DNA of 64,000 nt from Trogon surrucura (GCA_020746105.1 CM036617.1:133947845-134011844), one strand, 5' to 3'. Numbered from the stretch's first letter, positions 1 through 13,400 are shown. The notes: a model not told the origin generated them from the letters alone. Translations and numbers: made by a program.

Positions 1-2050
1 AAATACCACCACCGTATTCGCTGCACTCGAACCCCTGTACACACCTGCAGAAACACAAAGCATAAACAGGCAAAAAACCCCTGTAACTTATTGTACAGAT
101 AAAATTACATTGTTATTGTTTTCTGGGCTGGAGACATAGTGTCTATGTTCCCAAACAATGATATATCATGTAACTTCTGCATCTCCCTCATTTTGTCTAA
201 GAACATAAGACTCCAAAAAGGATGGAATATATTCTGCTGAGTTGGCAAAGCAACTTGACGCAAAGAATACAGAACATATTGAGAAGGGACTTGCATCTGC
301 AGACTGCACAATGAGGATACTCACATTTGCAACAAAGGGAAAAACACAGATGGGAGAGGGGAGCAGAGAAAAGCTGCAAATCAATCCGGCAGATGAAATG
401 CAGAGTGTCACAAATCAGATAAAGGGACAGAAGACACCAGGAAGTGTTAGATGAGTCAGTTCAGGTATGCTCTTAAGGCTTGAGGGAAGTAGCTGCACAC
501 TGGAAACTGAGGCAATCACCCCATTGGGTTGTGAAGGGCAAGAAGAGTTGGGATGCAGAAACGGGCATGTCGCACAGCACAAAGAAGAATTTCCTGTAAG
601 TTTTCAGTTTTAAGGGGAAAAACATACCTGATACAGGCCTGCAGGGCAAAACTGGACACAGGGAAAACAAAGGTGGGGGAAACGAAGATGAATTTTGTAC
701 ATGAGGTAAAAGAGGTCACAAAGAGAAGCCAGGACTGGTGTCACATGAAGAATGCTGCCAAGGGTACAGACAGGAGGCAAAAGTCAAGAAGCAAGAGATG
801 AGGTAAAAATTGCAAAGTGGATATGGTGGAGGAGCATGGAAGGGAAACCATGAGGCTGCGCACTGCAGGTGCTGGGGTGGAAGAGAGAGGTCACAGGGGG
901 CACACCTGTTCGTGGGGCTGACCAAACGGCCCCATACTCCAGGCTGCTGGAAACCCACTTCTCTTGCAAACAGGTGCACATCTATTTGCATCTGTGGGTG
1001 TGCGGTCTGTGTCAACAAGGTGCTTGGGGCACAGAGACATCACTGAATATAATCCTCGCTTTCTCCCCTCTAGGATGTTGTGTCAAGGCCTGTTTGTGCA
1101 TTAATGTGAAAATGTCTCTGCCAAGGGATGCGTGTTGGTGTAGTTTTGCATTTTCAGTAGTTGAGCATGTGAAGGAAAGGATAAAACCCTGGACTGGTGA
1201 AGAGAACAGCAGAGCCATGAGCCACGCGTCTCCTGACAAGCAGAAGCAGAGAGGAACAATGTCTGGCCACTTTACAGATATTTTTTTGGCTTATGTTTTT
1301 GAGTGTAGTTCCAGAAATAAAGATTTTCTTCTTGCAAAAGACAGCGACGAAAGAGGGATACTTGAGCCAAACCAGGGCTTGAATGCTGATAGCAGCTATA
1401 CCTGAGAAGTTGGCCAGAGGGCCATTGTAAAACAAAAGGGAATAAAATAATTAATGCATTTGAATGATTTGTTATTTCGGGACCAGCATAGATCTGTGTG
1501 CCTGGGTTACACGACAATTTCTTTGGGGCAGGCACTATGCACTGAGCATAGCTAGGAAGAACGTAGATTAGTCAGATCATGAGAGAAGCAGCTGTAGCTG
1601 CAGAGGAGACAAGATGACAAGGTGGGCACCTCCTACCTCCCCGTCACACAGATTATAATTTATCCAATGTCTTTCATACTTTCCTTCAGGAGATATGTAC
1701 TTACTGCCCTCTCTATTTCACAAGCACTAGTTGTTCGTCACTTTTTCTGTTAAATGCTCAAACTGAAACACATTCAATTAAATTCAGCACACCAGCTCTA
1801 AATCCTGAATTTGCACTGATGCTTACTGAGTTTGTATCGGAAGGACAAGAAGGACTTGTGTGCCTAATTTCTAACTAGATAGTTTAATAACCTTGCCTCC
1901 TACCCATGAGAATGGCTGTGCACATGTATACATCCATGTGCTTGCTTAGTTTTGTACGTAGGCTTGCAAATTCATGCACATTATTTGTGCGTGCCTGTGA
2001 CTAAGAGTGGGACAATATAAATCTTCTGGGAAAGGTAAAGGGAATTTAGT
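1..2050. other. Upstream intergenic sequence, no gene recognised
   Basis: AT-rich to average sequence with only short open frames on both strands, none with a recognisable domain. AATAAA-like signals occur near 1315 and 1440 but no coding exon leads to them. In mammals the gene upstream of PTMS is MLF2 on the opposite strand; I looked for its conserved N-terminus on the minus strand and did not find it, so it presumably lies outside the window. Confidence 0.5.
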
Positions 2051-2906
2051 GATCGCAGCCCACTCAAGCTGATAAACAACGGTCTGAAGCACAGCCAGAG
2101 GAACATCTAGTCAGCAACAAATCCCTGCAGCTGCGAGCCACAACCTGCCATTCTGCAGAAAGGAGACTCAGAGCTGGGTAGCGATCCTTCCGAGCACTCC
2201 GACCCCTGCTCGGGGGCACCGCCAACGCCTCGGCGGCCGACAGGGCCCGCCAAGCGCCTGGTTTCCAGGGCAGGCCAGCGGGCAGGGCGCTGCGGCAGGC
2301 GGCAGAGGTCACTGTTGCACACCGTATGCTGCCCGTCCGGTCCACCGCTTGGCAGGCCTAGCAGACGGCGGCTGGAACTGCCCGCGGCCAAGAGCAGCAG
2401 CGGAGGCACCACCATCCCCTTGGGCTGCCAAGCGCCCGCCGCGGCGCCGACCCATGGAGACCCCGGCCCTCACACATGCCATGGGACAGCAAGTGGAGCG
2501 GCCGAGGGTGCCAAAAGCTCTCCCTGCACAGGGCAGGTGGCTCCCTTGGTTTAAGCGCCAGGTGCACACAACCTGCATGCCCCATGCTGCCCAGCTGCTT
2601 CTGAACCAACTCCTCTCCTCACAGGCCGCCCTGCCAGGACACCCACCTGCCCCTCCCGCAGAAGGGGAGCCCAGCTTCGAGCCGAGCCAGCTGCGGCCAG
2701 CAGCTGGTGGCGAGGACGGAAGCAGCACCTGCCCCTCGAGCACCTTCCCCACCTCCCCACGTGCCAACCGCTCCTCCCTCCTCACTGCAGCAACCGTCCC
2801 CACGGTGTCTCCCGCGCCAGCGAGCCCCCAACAGCCAATAGGAAACCTGTTGCCAGGCAGACGGCTCATTTGAATGACCCAATCAGGAGCCCACCGGTTA
2901 GTCCCT

Positions 2907-2916
2907 CCTTATATGG
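2907..2916. promoter_or_regulatory. CArG box (SRF-type site)
   Basis: CCTTATATGG fits the serum response factor consensus CC(A/T)6GG exactly and is palindromic. It sits between two CCAAT motifs and the GC-rich PTMS promoter, about 750 bases upstream of the TATA element. Function is inferred from the motif only. Confidence 0.4.
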
Positions 2917-3656
2917 GGAATAACGATGCACTCCTTACCTCTTCTTTTCCCCTCCCCCCCCTGGACGGGCCACTAACGGCCTTGCCGACGCGCGCGCGAG
3001 CAACGCCCCGCCCTCTCCCTCGGCCGCCGACAGAGCGCGGGAAAAGCATCCGCCCCAACTCGGCGGGTTTCTGCGCGCGGCTGGGCGGGGAGGAGGGCCG
3101 CGGGGCGGGCGGAAGGAGCTCCGCCGCCGGGAGCGCTTCCAACGGGAGGGAGGGAGGGAGAGAGGGAAGGACGGGCGGGCGGGATGGCAGCTGGAGTGGA
3201 AAATTCCAGGGAGGAGGCGGCGTGAGCCCGGCCAGCGCCGCCCTCCTGCACGGCCCCTCAGCACCGTTTCTCGCCCACCCTGGATTCCTCCGGGAGGGTC
3301 AAACAGGCTGTACGGGCGGCTCTCCTCTGCCCCCGCGGTGCGGCAGGGACAACGGGCAAGAGGGCTTGACTTCCCCCTGGGCAGTGCCTGGTGCCGCAGT
3401 CCTGCGGCTGGGCGGGAAGAGTGGAGCAGGGCTTTCGCGCTCCTGCCAGGCCTCGACAGGGGAGGCGGCGCCTTGGCGGGGGCTGCGGTGCGCCCCCGCT
3501 GCCCGGCGGCCGCGGGCCCTTTAGGCGCGCCGAGCGCACATTGTTCTGGCGGCCGCGCACCCCGCGGCGCGGCCCGTCCCTCTCCCCTCCCTCCTCCGCC
3601 TCCCGTCCCTCTCCCCTCCCTCCGTAGGTCCCTCCTTCCCTCGTCACCGGGCAGTG

Positions 3657-3663
3657 TATAAAT
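3657..3663 (+). promoter_or_regulatory. TATA element of the PTMS promoter
   Basis: TATAAAT occurs in an otherwise GC-rich stretch, 233 bases upstream of the PTMS start codon. It would place a transcription start near 3685-3695 and give a 5' UTR of roughly 200 bases, pyrimidine-rich with CCGCC runs. This is motif evidence only. Confidence 0.55.
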
Positions 3664-3889
3664 CCCCTTCCCCGGCGTATCCCCCCCCCACCGCGGGAGA
3701 CCCTGGTACTTTTGGCCCCCGGGGCGGGAGCCCACCGCCTCTGCATCGCTGGGACTTTGCGCTCCCGCCACTCACCGCCCCCCTCTCACCCCCCCCGCCG
3801 TCCACCCGCGCCCCTCTCCTCGCTCTCTCTCCGCGGAGCTACCCTTGAACGGTTCCCATCGGCCTCTTCCCTTTGCTACTCGGGCCAGG

Positions 3890-6440
3890 ATGTCGGAAAA
3901 ACGCGTCGAGGAGGCGCCGGCGGAGCTGAGCGCTAAGGTGAGACACCCCGTGCCCCCCTGCTTCCACTACTCGCCAGCCGGCCCGCTCCCACCGTGGGGA
4001 GGGGCGGGGGGGGGGCTGGGGGGAGGTTGAGGCTGGCGGGCACTGGCGCCACTCGCCTCACGGTGGCGCCTTGAGGCGCCCGTCCGGCGGGGGGCGCGCG
4101 CGCGCTCGCGCGGGGTAAAGGGGCGGCCCTCGCGCCCCGCCCCCGCCCCCCAATTGGCCAGGCGGCCTGCGTTGCTTTCGGCTCGGGGCGGAGTGGGGGA
4201 GGGGAGGATCGCGAGGCGGCGGAGCCGTTAGGGTGCGGTGTGACGGTGGCGGTGGAACGTCCTCAGCCCCTCCCAGCCCAGCGGGCGGAAAACTGTGCGG
4301 GCACAAAGCGCGGGCCCTCGGGTGGCGGGAGGGAGGGAGCGAGAGAGAGGGGAGGTAGGGCCGGGAACACCTCTATCCTGCGGGCAAGGTTCTTTTTTTT
4401 AAAAACGTTAAACGCTTCCGTACTTCTGGTTTCCACGTGCGTGTGGTCTAACAGTAGCCCTGACGCGTTTTCGCTGCTTTTTCTCTTTGTCAGGGCGGGC
4501 AGATTTAATGCCTAATGTTTTCTCACTGTTATTCCACATTTCCTCTAAACTGTCTTTGTTTAAACATCGATGCCTTGCTGCTGACCACTGTAACGCTTTT
4601 TTTGTTGTTTTTCTTTTTTTTTTCTCCTTCATCTCATGTATAGGAAATGAAAGAAAAGAAGGAAAAACTTGAGGAGAAAACAGTCCACAAAGAAAAAAAA
4701 AAGGAAATAGTAGAGGTGAGGCCCTTTTGAGGGATAGTTTTAGAGATGTTGGGGAGGGTTTTGTTAGCCAGGCACTCTGTGAGTAATGAATACGAAGGGA
4801 ATACAGGAGATGAAGAAGGAGGGCAGGCCGCAGGAGCTTGTAAGGGAGAGGGACAAATGAAGAACGAGCTATGGTATAATTGTGGTGAATGAGCCTTGAA
4901 AGACTTAGCATAGTCAGCATGGCCCAGTGAGAAGAAAAAAAATGTCGAAGAAAGGAATGGAGACAAGGGCAAGGAGAAGTTAGGAGGAAGGCGGCACAGA
5001 AGATGTGGTCGTGTGTGCACTGAAGTGTCCTGAGGTGGATAAGGAGTATAAGTTAAAGAAGGTGGGAGGAGAAACAGAGAGGAAATGCACAGATTGGTGA
5101 AGGGCAAAAGGGATCTGGAAGCAGATGTACCATGAGCATAGGCTAGGTCATTAGCCTGTAGCTGGAGAGATTTTCTGCTTGTTGGGGTGGGATGACGACA
5201 GCTTGTCAGGATGTAAGCTTGTGGAAGTTAAGAAGGTTCATATTGGTGCAAAGGGACTGGAAAGATTGGTTTTGTAAAGAAGGCTGGCTGGGAGGACAGT
5301 TTTGGCTGAGATGGTGGGAACAATGGTGTCTGAGTAACAGTGCAGAGATCAGTCAATGCACGTCTGAGACTGGAATGGGTCTAAAGTGGCTGGAACTGTG
5401 GAGATTGTTCCTGAACTTGCAGGAAAGAGTATGTGGAAATGTCATCCTGACACGGATTTTTGCTCTGACCAATTTGTTTCATTCAGGATGAGGAAAATGG
5501 AGCTGAGGAGGACGAGGAAGAAAATCCTGATGATGTGGATGAAGAAGAAGGTGGTGATGAGGATGAAGGTAGGAATAATTTGTATAGGGAGAATGAGAGG
5601 AATTGGGCTGTGAGGGAGTAGAAAATCATGAAGGGAAATTCTTTCTCTGAGCCTCCTGACTGTGAGATTACATTCACTTAAATGTTACTTCAGCTAACCT
5701 GTCATTTCCTCTTTTGCTTGGGCTTAGAAGGAGACGAGAATGGGCAAGAGCAGGATGGTCATGCAGAAAAACGATCTGCAGAGGAGAAAGAGGTGAGTGA
5801 TAGCGTGAGAGTAATGATAGGGAGAAGGGACTAGATTACCTGTGAGGTACTGATCAAATCCATGTGGATGATGCTGCTGAGCATCTCAGATTGGCCTCAG
5901 GTCTCATTAGTAGCAGTAGATGAGTAAACTATGATGTTGCAAGGGGATAATAAACCGCCGTAGACTCCTTGTAGGATTCAGGTCCTCCTGCTGGTAGTCC
6001 AGGTGCTGAGAGAATCAAGGTGCTGGAGATTGTGGGCGATGACCCCTCAAACACCTGGGACTGCTGGGCTTCAGGCCAGAAGATGACCTTGTAAGGGTGG
6101 ATCTCGGGGTCTGTCTGAAGTGATGAGAACTTCGACTGCTTATGCCTCCTGTAAGTAACAGCAAGGTCTCTTTCCAAATGGAGCTGTCCATATCTTACTC
6201 TGACCGTAACTGTTGGGTCAGGCAGTCAAGGATACTTTAATGAGGAGTGAGTTTAAGACAGACCAAACAGGGCTTTCCAAATGGAGGAAAGAGCAGCAGA
6301 AAGAGTTTTGTGGAGAAACGATGTGCCTTGGGTATGGGAACTGTTTGATAGTACCTTCTTTTTTTACCCCCTCTTTGTGTCCTGCATAGGATGAAGTGGA
6401 TCCAAAGAGACAGAAGACAGAAAACGGGTCTTCAGCTTGA
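3890..6440 (+). CDS. PTMS: Parathymosin, five coding exons
   Basis: Small, highly acidic, intrinsically disordered protein of the prothymosin/parathymosin family, found in nucleus and cytoplasm; family members bind histone H1 and affect chromatin compaction. Coding exons are 3890-3937, 4644-4715, 5487-5568, 5728-5792 and 6390-6440, all with GT/AG borders, giving 105 residues (human about 102). Exon 1 encodes MSEKRVEEAPAELSAK. Exon 2 is a lysine/glutamate helix-like block (EMKEKKEKLEEK). Exons 3-4 are the acidic centre, including DEENGAEEDEEENP. The last exon gives DEVDPKRQKTENGSSA, nearly the parathymosin C-terminus, with PKRQK as the likely nuclear localisation signal. The start codon lies in the CpG island and is the first ATG of this frame near the TATA element. 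Prothymosin alpha is the alternative, but the first and last exons fit parathymosin better, and LAG3 and CD4 downstream match PTMS synteny. Confidence 0.94.
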
Positions 6441-7340
6441 GTCCTCCCCTCCCATCTCCTTTGTTCCGTCCATCTCTCCTCCTCTATTCCAGCCTGTGCT
6501 TGCACTGTCCATTAACCTCTGGCTTCACATAATTTCAGATGAGGAAAGATTAGAAATGCTCTCAAACAGGGAAGACAGCGGTTTCCTTCTCACCCGAGGA
6601 CCTAGCCCATCAGTGGCGTTCCCCAGCTGAAGCTATTCTAGTCCCCCACATCCCTTCAGCTGTGCCCCACTCCAACATGATTTCCTTCAAGGATTTCATC
6701 ATTTCCCGAGGCCCTGTACACAGCCTGGCCAGGGCCCTGTGCAGGGCTCCTCAGGTGGCAAGCACTTCTCCTTTTTTCACTCGCCCTCTTTTTTTTGTCA
6801 CTAGTATGATTGAGATTCTTGACGGCTTCTGCTCCCCAGACCTGCTGTCAGACATCCTCCCTGAGTCCCGGAGGCTACGGGCATGGATCTCGTGGTGCGT
6901 TTTCCAGTCCTAGGCCTCCTCTCATCTGCTTCCCCACTGAACCCTGAGAGACAAAGGAAAAGAATATTACAAGCAAATAACGGTTCTATTAAACTACACA
7001 GAGACAGAATTTATTTTAAGCTTTTTTTTTTTTAAAGTTTACATGACAGCAAACTGGCCCTCATGAATTTTTCAGAACATAAGGGTTGTTTTTCTATGAA
7101 TTTCATCTGAACATATTTTTTTAATTTGGAGGCTTTTTTAAAACAAATTGAGAGAAATAATTTGGGACCAAATGTTTATTTCCATTTTTTCCCTTCAGAT
7201 TTTCTTGTGACCATTTTTTGTAAATTAAAGGCAGTATAGCCACAGCATTTTCTATGGCACAGATATCATGAGGATGATAGATTATAAATATATATATTGT
7301 TTTCAACTAGCACTGTAAATAAAAGTGTTTAAAAATATTT
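6441..7340 (+). other. PTMS 3' untranslated region
   Basis: No splice signals or coding frame of note follow the stop codon. The sequence becomes AT-rich and ends near the AATAAA at 7318-7323. The length is in keeping with parathymosin mRNAs. Confidence 0.65.
7318..7323 (+). terminator. PTMS poly(A) signal
   Basis: Canonical AATAAA followed within 30 bases by a GTG/TTT-containing stretch. A second AATAAA at 7839-7844, with TTGTGCTTGTG downstream, could be an alternative 3' end or belong to an unrecognised repeat. Confidence 0.6.
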
Positions 7341-7344
7341 CAAA

Positions 7345-10300
7345 CCACTTGCGTGGATGGTTGTGCCTGTAGATGTTGACCGACAGTGGATAGACAGGGG
7401 AACACCAGGCTGGTCAAAAGGCCAGTGGGGGGGCCCCTGTGCACTGGAGACTGGGGTGCTCACTCCTGGCTCCCCCTCACTGCCCAGCAGTTGTGGTGAG
7501 GGCACGGCATGAACCAGAGGTGAGGCTCTGGGAACTGCGCCTTGGCAGGGGCTCCGAAAGGGAACCCTGGGCATGGCCAGATGCTGCCTCAACCACGTGC
7601 TGCCCCACAGCCTCCCTGCCCTGGCCAGCTTTAAGCATGACCTGTGCGGTGTCAGTTACAGTAACTGGGAAGGGTTTTAAGAGGGAAGAGCTTCAGTCCT
7701 CTGTCACACCAGCTGCCTGGGAGAGATGTGTCAAGCATTTGTCTTCGTATCTTTGCAGACCTTTACAGCTGCTGTTTCTTCTTTTTTAAACTCGTACTTT
7801 GGCAATTGTGCAATGAGCCACTGAGACCAGGAGCTGTAAATAAATACCAGCTTTTGTCTGAGCATCCGTGGCTTTGTGCTTGTGCAACTGTAGCAACAGA
7901 TCAGATAACAGGAGTGCAAACAGTGGTCTGTCTCCAGAGGGGCAGAACTTCAAACGTCGTTTTCCCCAAACGTCTGTGCTTGGCTGCAGGCCTGGCCCCA
8001 GGGTGCAGAAGGACACACGTGTGGTGCCAAGCCCCTTCTCACCCACCAATGTCTCTGGGGGCACGTCCCTGCCCAGTGGGATCTCACTGTGCTGCAGGCT
8101 GCGGGTGCACCACTCTCCCAGTACCCATCTTCTGCTGGAGCCTCTACTGAGTCCAAACCCATCTCAGCCCAGGGGCCACCCCAGCCCTGGTCCTCCTGCT
8201 CTGGCCCCTTTGCTCCTTCTAAGCTGGGTGTCAGGGAGGGGATCTGGGCCCTTCTCCTCCGACAGGGGTGGGCCCAATTCAAACAGGCCATTCTGGTCCT
8301 GGGATGTCTCCATCTCCAGCTGGAGCCACCTGCTGAGCTCTGCCTCCACGGGCTTCTGCAGCTGCGCCCTCTGCTGCTCAAGGTCAGCCTCAGCCACGTT
8401 CCCTGCTGCCCCATCCCACCTCACGGAGCACAGCAGGTTGGGGTGCCTTCCCCCCCAAACAGTGTTTCCAAAGCCGGTAGCTACTGCCTCATATTGACTT
8501 GCAATGGCGCTCCCTGCCCCTGCTCTGCTTGGGAACTGTGGTCAATGTGCGGCTTCAACCTGTGTGTATCTTTTTGCTGCGCTTTTGCAATTCTGTGTTT
8601 GTGATGTTGCTACACTAAAAAAAAATAGTAATAACAATACTAGTGTCTGTTCAAGATAATTACTCATTGGAGAAAGTGCCCAGGACTCCCTCAAACTTTC
8701 TGCTGACCGATCACTTTTTCCTGTTCGATACTAAAGATTGATTAATTAGCAAGTGATACAATCTTTTCAGAGGCTGACCACAGTTTTCACCCTTCTTGCC
8801 CACTGCTGCAATGGTGCCTGACTGAGTAGTGAAGAATGTGCTCACCAATGAGAAGTTGTGGAGGTATAAATCCGTCTCTGCTTTCTATGTGGATCCAATG
8901 GCAGTACCTCTGCCTCTGTCCAGCTGGTCATCCAGAAGGAAGCAAGGCAGCACCTGATTGTTAGGCCAGCACTAGCAATGTGAGCAGCCACCCTGCATTT
9001 CCTCTGAGGGAAACTGCAGGAAAGAGGAAAGTGACAAGGGACTGCCAGCCAGGTTCTCCATGTCACTGTGGACTCCTTGACTCCACAGCTTCTGCTAGTT
9101 CTTCCGTTTTTAGTTTATCCAACACCTTTGTCATCAACTAGAGGATAAGCTACAGGTGCAGAAATAGTTCGAAGAATACCTGCCTTTGGTATTTTTTCAT
9201 CTCAGTGATCTGTGGGAAATCATCACTGACTTGAGGTGAGGGCTACAATATAATGGGGAATTGCAGAATTTCTTCCATTTCCTTAGATCTGCAAAGACCC
9301 ACGCTGTATCTAGTGTGTTTTAGCTGACAAGGAGATCACAGCAAGAAGTTACATATTCAGAAAAAGTTGAGGATACCTGCATCCAGACCTGAAGATGCTT
9401 TTTTGTCATTCAGTCTAATTCTTCTTCCACAGTGAGGTCAACAGTGTTGTGCTCATTTCCTTAAGACAAAGCCCATCTTTACCAATGATTCCTCAGAAGT
9501 AATGATATCATTCAGGGGCCTTATTTTTTTAGAGCTGATTTATAAAGTTAGGAAGTCAGGAAAGCATAATTTTCTTCTTTCTGAAATTAATACTAACTTT
9601 CTTATGCAATTGCTTCCATATGAAAAAATTTGAGTCCCAACAGTAATCTGTTCTGTAAAGAAAGAGCTTAAGACAGTTCAGAAACAAATACAGCAAAATT
9701 CCCCCAAACACAAAATGAAGACAAATGCTAAGCAATTCAAGTGCTCTATTTCTTGGCTCTGTGCTAATTCTCCACTCATTTAATTTAATTCCTGTGACCA
9801 TCTCTTAACCTCATCAGCTGGGGGCAGATCTCCCTCAACTCTCCTGCCAACCGAGCGACACTAGAGATCTCCTTCTTTCTCATCCTCCTCTAGGGCTGCT
9901 TGCTTTGAGAGAGTTATGGAGGTGGCACAGTCATGCTCTTGCAGGCTCTGCTACCCTTCCCTCTAGACTGACAATTTCTACTTCTGGTGGCCCTTTTGTG
10001 TGGTTTATAAAAGCAAATGCAGAAACCAGTGCAAAGAGCAGGTACAGCTGCCTACCAGATCTTAGCTGGGTCCCTGTCCCAGCTTGGATGAGTGAATGAC
10101 CCCTTGCCCCCCATCAGGGATCATCAGATGGTTGAGACTTGGACCCACTGGGACAGCGAGCCCCTCACCTGAAGGCTGTGGAGAGGAGTGCCAAGTCTTC
10201 AAGGACAGCGCTGGCAGGATGTTAGCTGCTCCTCAATGGGTGACCATGCAGGTGCAGCCTCCTGAAGAGGACGGCTCTGGCTGTGGTCGTGAGCTGCAGA

Positions 10301-10360
10301 CTGCAAGCTTGAGAGGAGGCAGCTGAACTCCACGTTGGTTGAATAAAACCAGTTAATGTA
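7345..10360. other. Intergenic, no gene recognised
   Basis: Mostly anonymous sequence. The segment at 7950-8424 is GC-richer and, on the minus strand, has an 86-codon frame (8164-8424) rich in Glu, Gln and Leu that reads like protein, but I recognise no family and see no splice context. The AATAAA at 7839 and the flanking sequence could be the end of an old LTR. Confidence 0.4.
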
Positions 10361-10485
10361 TCTGGTTAAGCAGAGCAACCTGACCTAACTTTGGAGTCAG
10401 CTCTGCTGCAACTGAGGGAGTTGGGCTAGAGATCTCCAGAGGTCCCTTCCCATCTACATCTTTCTGCGATATATGAAGAAATAGA
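10360..10485 (+). mobile_element. CR1 LINE 3'-end fragment
   Basis: Shows the conserved CR1 3' terminal text in degraded form: GTTGGGCTAGAGATCTCCAGAGGTCCCTTCC-like sequence at 10429-10450, followed by a decayed ATTCTGTGAT tail near 10475. It is short and 5' truncated like most avian CR1 copies. Confidence 0.7.
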
Positions 10486-13400
10486 GGCCATGGAAAGTTT
10501 GAGCTGAGTCTGAAGCTATTTTGAAGTGCCGAGCCCTGAAACGAATGCTCTTTGTGTGTTAAAGCTGTCACCTCCTCATTTCTCCGTTAGGTAAATGATC
10601 CCTTCTGCCTAACCATTTTGGTCTTTCACACCAGTTTTAAGCCAACACACGAAACAAGACCAGCGTAATCAAAAACTGTCATACGGGCAGAATTATGAAC
10701 CCTCCTTCAGATCTGGAAAAAGTGAGCCCTCTAACCACGGCTAATCTGGGAGGAAAAACCATCTCGCTGCAGGAAAGTCCACAGTCAACTTGTCATATTA
10801 GCTTTATAAAAAGTAGTAAAGATTACTCCCTGTCCCCCACCCTCCTTTCTCTGGGACTAGGGGCTTCTTCAGGCCCTCTGGTGAGGAAAAGCATTGCTCA
10901 GTTGTGTCCCATACACCATATGGGAAACTGAAAGAACTTGGCTTCCCAGATCCTTAAGAAGCCCGTGTACTTTTCCCTCCCACCTCTCTCTCTTATTTCA
11001 AAAGCAAAGTCAAAGACAGACACGCTCATGGCTGATCCAGTCTGTGTGTTTTCTCAGTGAAGAAGTCTGTGTTTACGTGTGTGGGCTCAGACTGGGGACA
11101 CTTTGCAGATGGACAGGACTGGAGCACTGTGTTTCAGTGGATGAGCTTGGGGTTTGTTTCCTGGTGAGCTCTTATGGTTTTCACAAAATATGGACAGTCC
11201 CAGCAGTGAGCAGAGACCTAAGGAGTTAGTATTCAGGGGTCTCCACCACACAAGATGGATTACAGACCAAGCATGGTGCCACCAGGTACAGCTTTGCCCT
11301 TGTGTGAAGCATTTTCTATCAGACACTGAGGAGGATGCTTTCCTATCTCAGGCTGCTCAGGAAGTCTGAGTCCCAGCTGGAAGTATTTGTGCACAACTGT
11401 GGTTCCTTAGCTGAGCTTCAGAGAAGTGGGATATCAGAGCAGACAAGCTTCACCTTGTCACGTGTGCCTGTACAGGCAGGCTGTGGCAGATGACTGTGTG
11501 ACTTGCTGCAAATCACCCATTAAAGAGAATAGAAAAGCACCATGTATGTGCTGTGGGTGAGATCTAGCTAATGCCATTTGTCATCGAGGGGCTGCAGGAG
11601 CCACACATTCTACAGATACCCAGAATTTTTTATAATTACATTTATTGTTCCTGTTCTCTACTACGTATCTTAAACACTTTGCCTTAACAAGTCCAGCTGA
11701 ATGTTTCCAGCGTCCTAGTGGGGTTTGAGATGCTTTATTCTCCGTTTAGTTGCTTAATCCATGAAGCAGTGTTATAATGTCAGCAGGTTATTTGGCCACA
11801 TGTCCTGCAATGAAGAATCTTGTCCTTAGGTTTGAAATGTTACTGGGGCTTCATGCATCTGAAATGGAAGATCTTAAACCAGTAAAGGTTATAATATGCA
11901 GCAAAAATAGTCAGCTTCCAGAGCTCTGTGATTACATATGTCTGCCAATACCTTGCTGGCAGCTCAGGTAGAGTCACGTCTGAAACTTTTCCAGGTCTTA
12001 CAGCAATCCATCCATCATTTTAGGATGCATTTATAAGGCTGCATAATTTGTAATGAAAATTTTCAGAGTCCTACCTTAACTATCCTTCAGCAGCTTATAT
12101 GTTGTTGCACATAACACTCCAACGAACCTCCTATTCTTCCAGGATAGCATCATGGTAGGTGTGGACCCAGATTTGAGCTGGGAATTTATCGGTTCTCCAC
12201 AAGATAAATTTCACAGAATATTCAGTAGAGAAGTTTGGGAAAGCCAACCTTGTAATCCAAATGAGTCATGAGTCTCATAACTAAGCAAAATACAGACTGC
12301 TTCAGGATCTGCGAATCCCTTTTCATAGCTGTGGAAATAAGACTTCTTGTAGAGCACTGGCAACAGTGTGCTGTGCTGACTGTGGTTTCTTATTGGGAGA
12401 GGATCCTGTTCCACCTCAGTTTCTCTGGGATTTAACACATTGCTAGATCAAATCCTGACTTAATGTCTCCCATGTGTGGCAGGTTTCCTATAGGTGTTCC
12501 CAGTATTCCCCACTGCTGCTTTTGCTTTTACCTCCAAGGGCGAAAACCCTATAGATTGCTGATGGGATCCCAGAATGCAGACAAGAAGTAAGACTGCTGT
12601 CATGGAACTGGGAAATAGTGGTGGCACGTGCAGTGTTCTAACTGCTATATAGTAGAATATCGCAGCACTGTATGTGTTGAGGACTCTAGCAGGACCCAGT
12701 CCTTCTGTGTTACCTGGTCTTCTTTCAAGACCTCTGCTTGTGCAGAAAAAGAGCACTGTTCTGGAAGAACAGGCAGTACAACAAAACGTAGGTCAAACTG
12801 ATACCTCTTTCAGCTTGGAGGATGCACCTTACATTGCTTTCCTTGATCCTCTCAAACTGATTTATCACCGGGAGAGGAATTGCTGGAGTCCTTTAAGCAC
12901 AGGTCTACAGTTTTCCTGCCTCAAGGGCCCCCTGGTGGCACCAGACTTGACCTGTACGTAAATACGTGAAGGAAAAAATGTGAGCAGTCTTCATCAGAGT
13001 TTCTCTGTACCCAAAATGCAGGGCACAGAGCATGCGGTGAGCTGTCTGTCACTAGGAATGGCTCTGATTGTGCCACTGGTGCAAACCTGGAGAACTAAGA
13101 AGTCCCTGTGTGTTCAGTCAGGATCAGATTTTTCTTGGCTGAGTGGCCACGGGTTGATTCGAGCACACACAGGTGTCTCTCTGGCTTCTAGGAGAAATGG
13201 TCCTTTGCCTAGAGAGTCCAAGGCAAATCTAGGGGACTTCCACTGGCAAGGCACATACACCTTCGTGCTACTTACATTCTTCTCATCTGTAGCTGATTCT
13301 GGACCGTTTCCCAGTAGCATTCCCTTCCTTATTGGATCCCCTAGGTAGAGCCTTGCAGTTTGACTGTCCCTGCTTAGGAATGTAGGTGTCTGTTTTTCTC

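Larger units (their letters stand above)
2900..4360. promoter_or_regulatory. CpG island at the PTMS promoter and first exon
   Basis: The stretch is very GC-rich with dense CpG dinucleotides and many GGGCGG/CCGCCC (Sp1-type) boxes, and it spans the PTMS 5' region, first coding exon and the start of intron 1. GC-rich sequence with fewer CpGs extends upstream to about 2100. CCAAT motifs lie at about 2835 and 2879. The long open frames of both strands here (up to 278 codons) follow from base composition and are not genes. Confidence 0.85.

Noticed and set aside
2309-3771. Long open frames on both strands (186, 216 and 278 codons)
   Set aside because: They lie in the CpG island, are Pro/Arg/Gly/Ala-rich on every frame and follow from high GC with few stops; no domain or splice context.
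3890-6440. Prothymosin alpha (PTMA)
   Set aside because: First and last exon sequences and the LAG3/CD4 neighbourhood match parathymosin.
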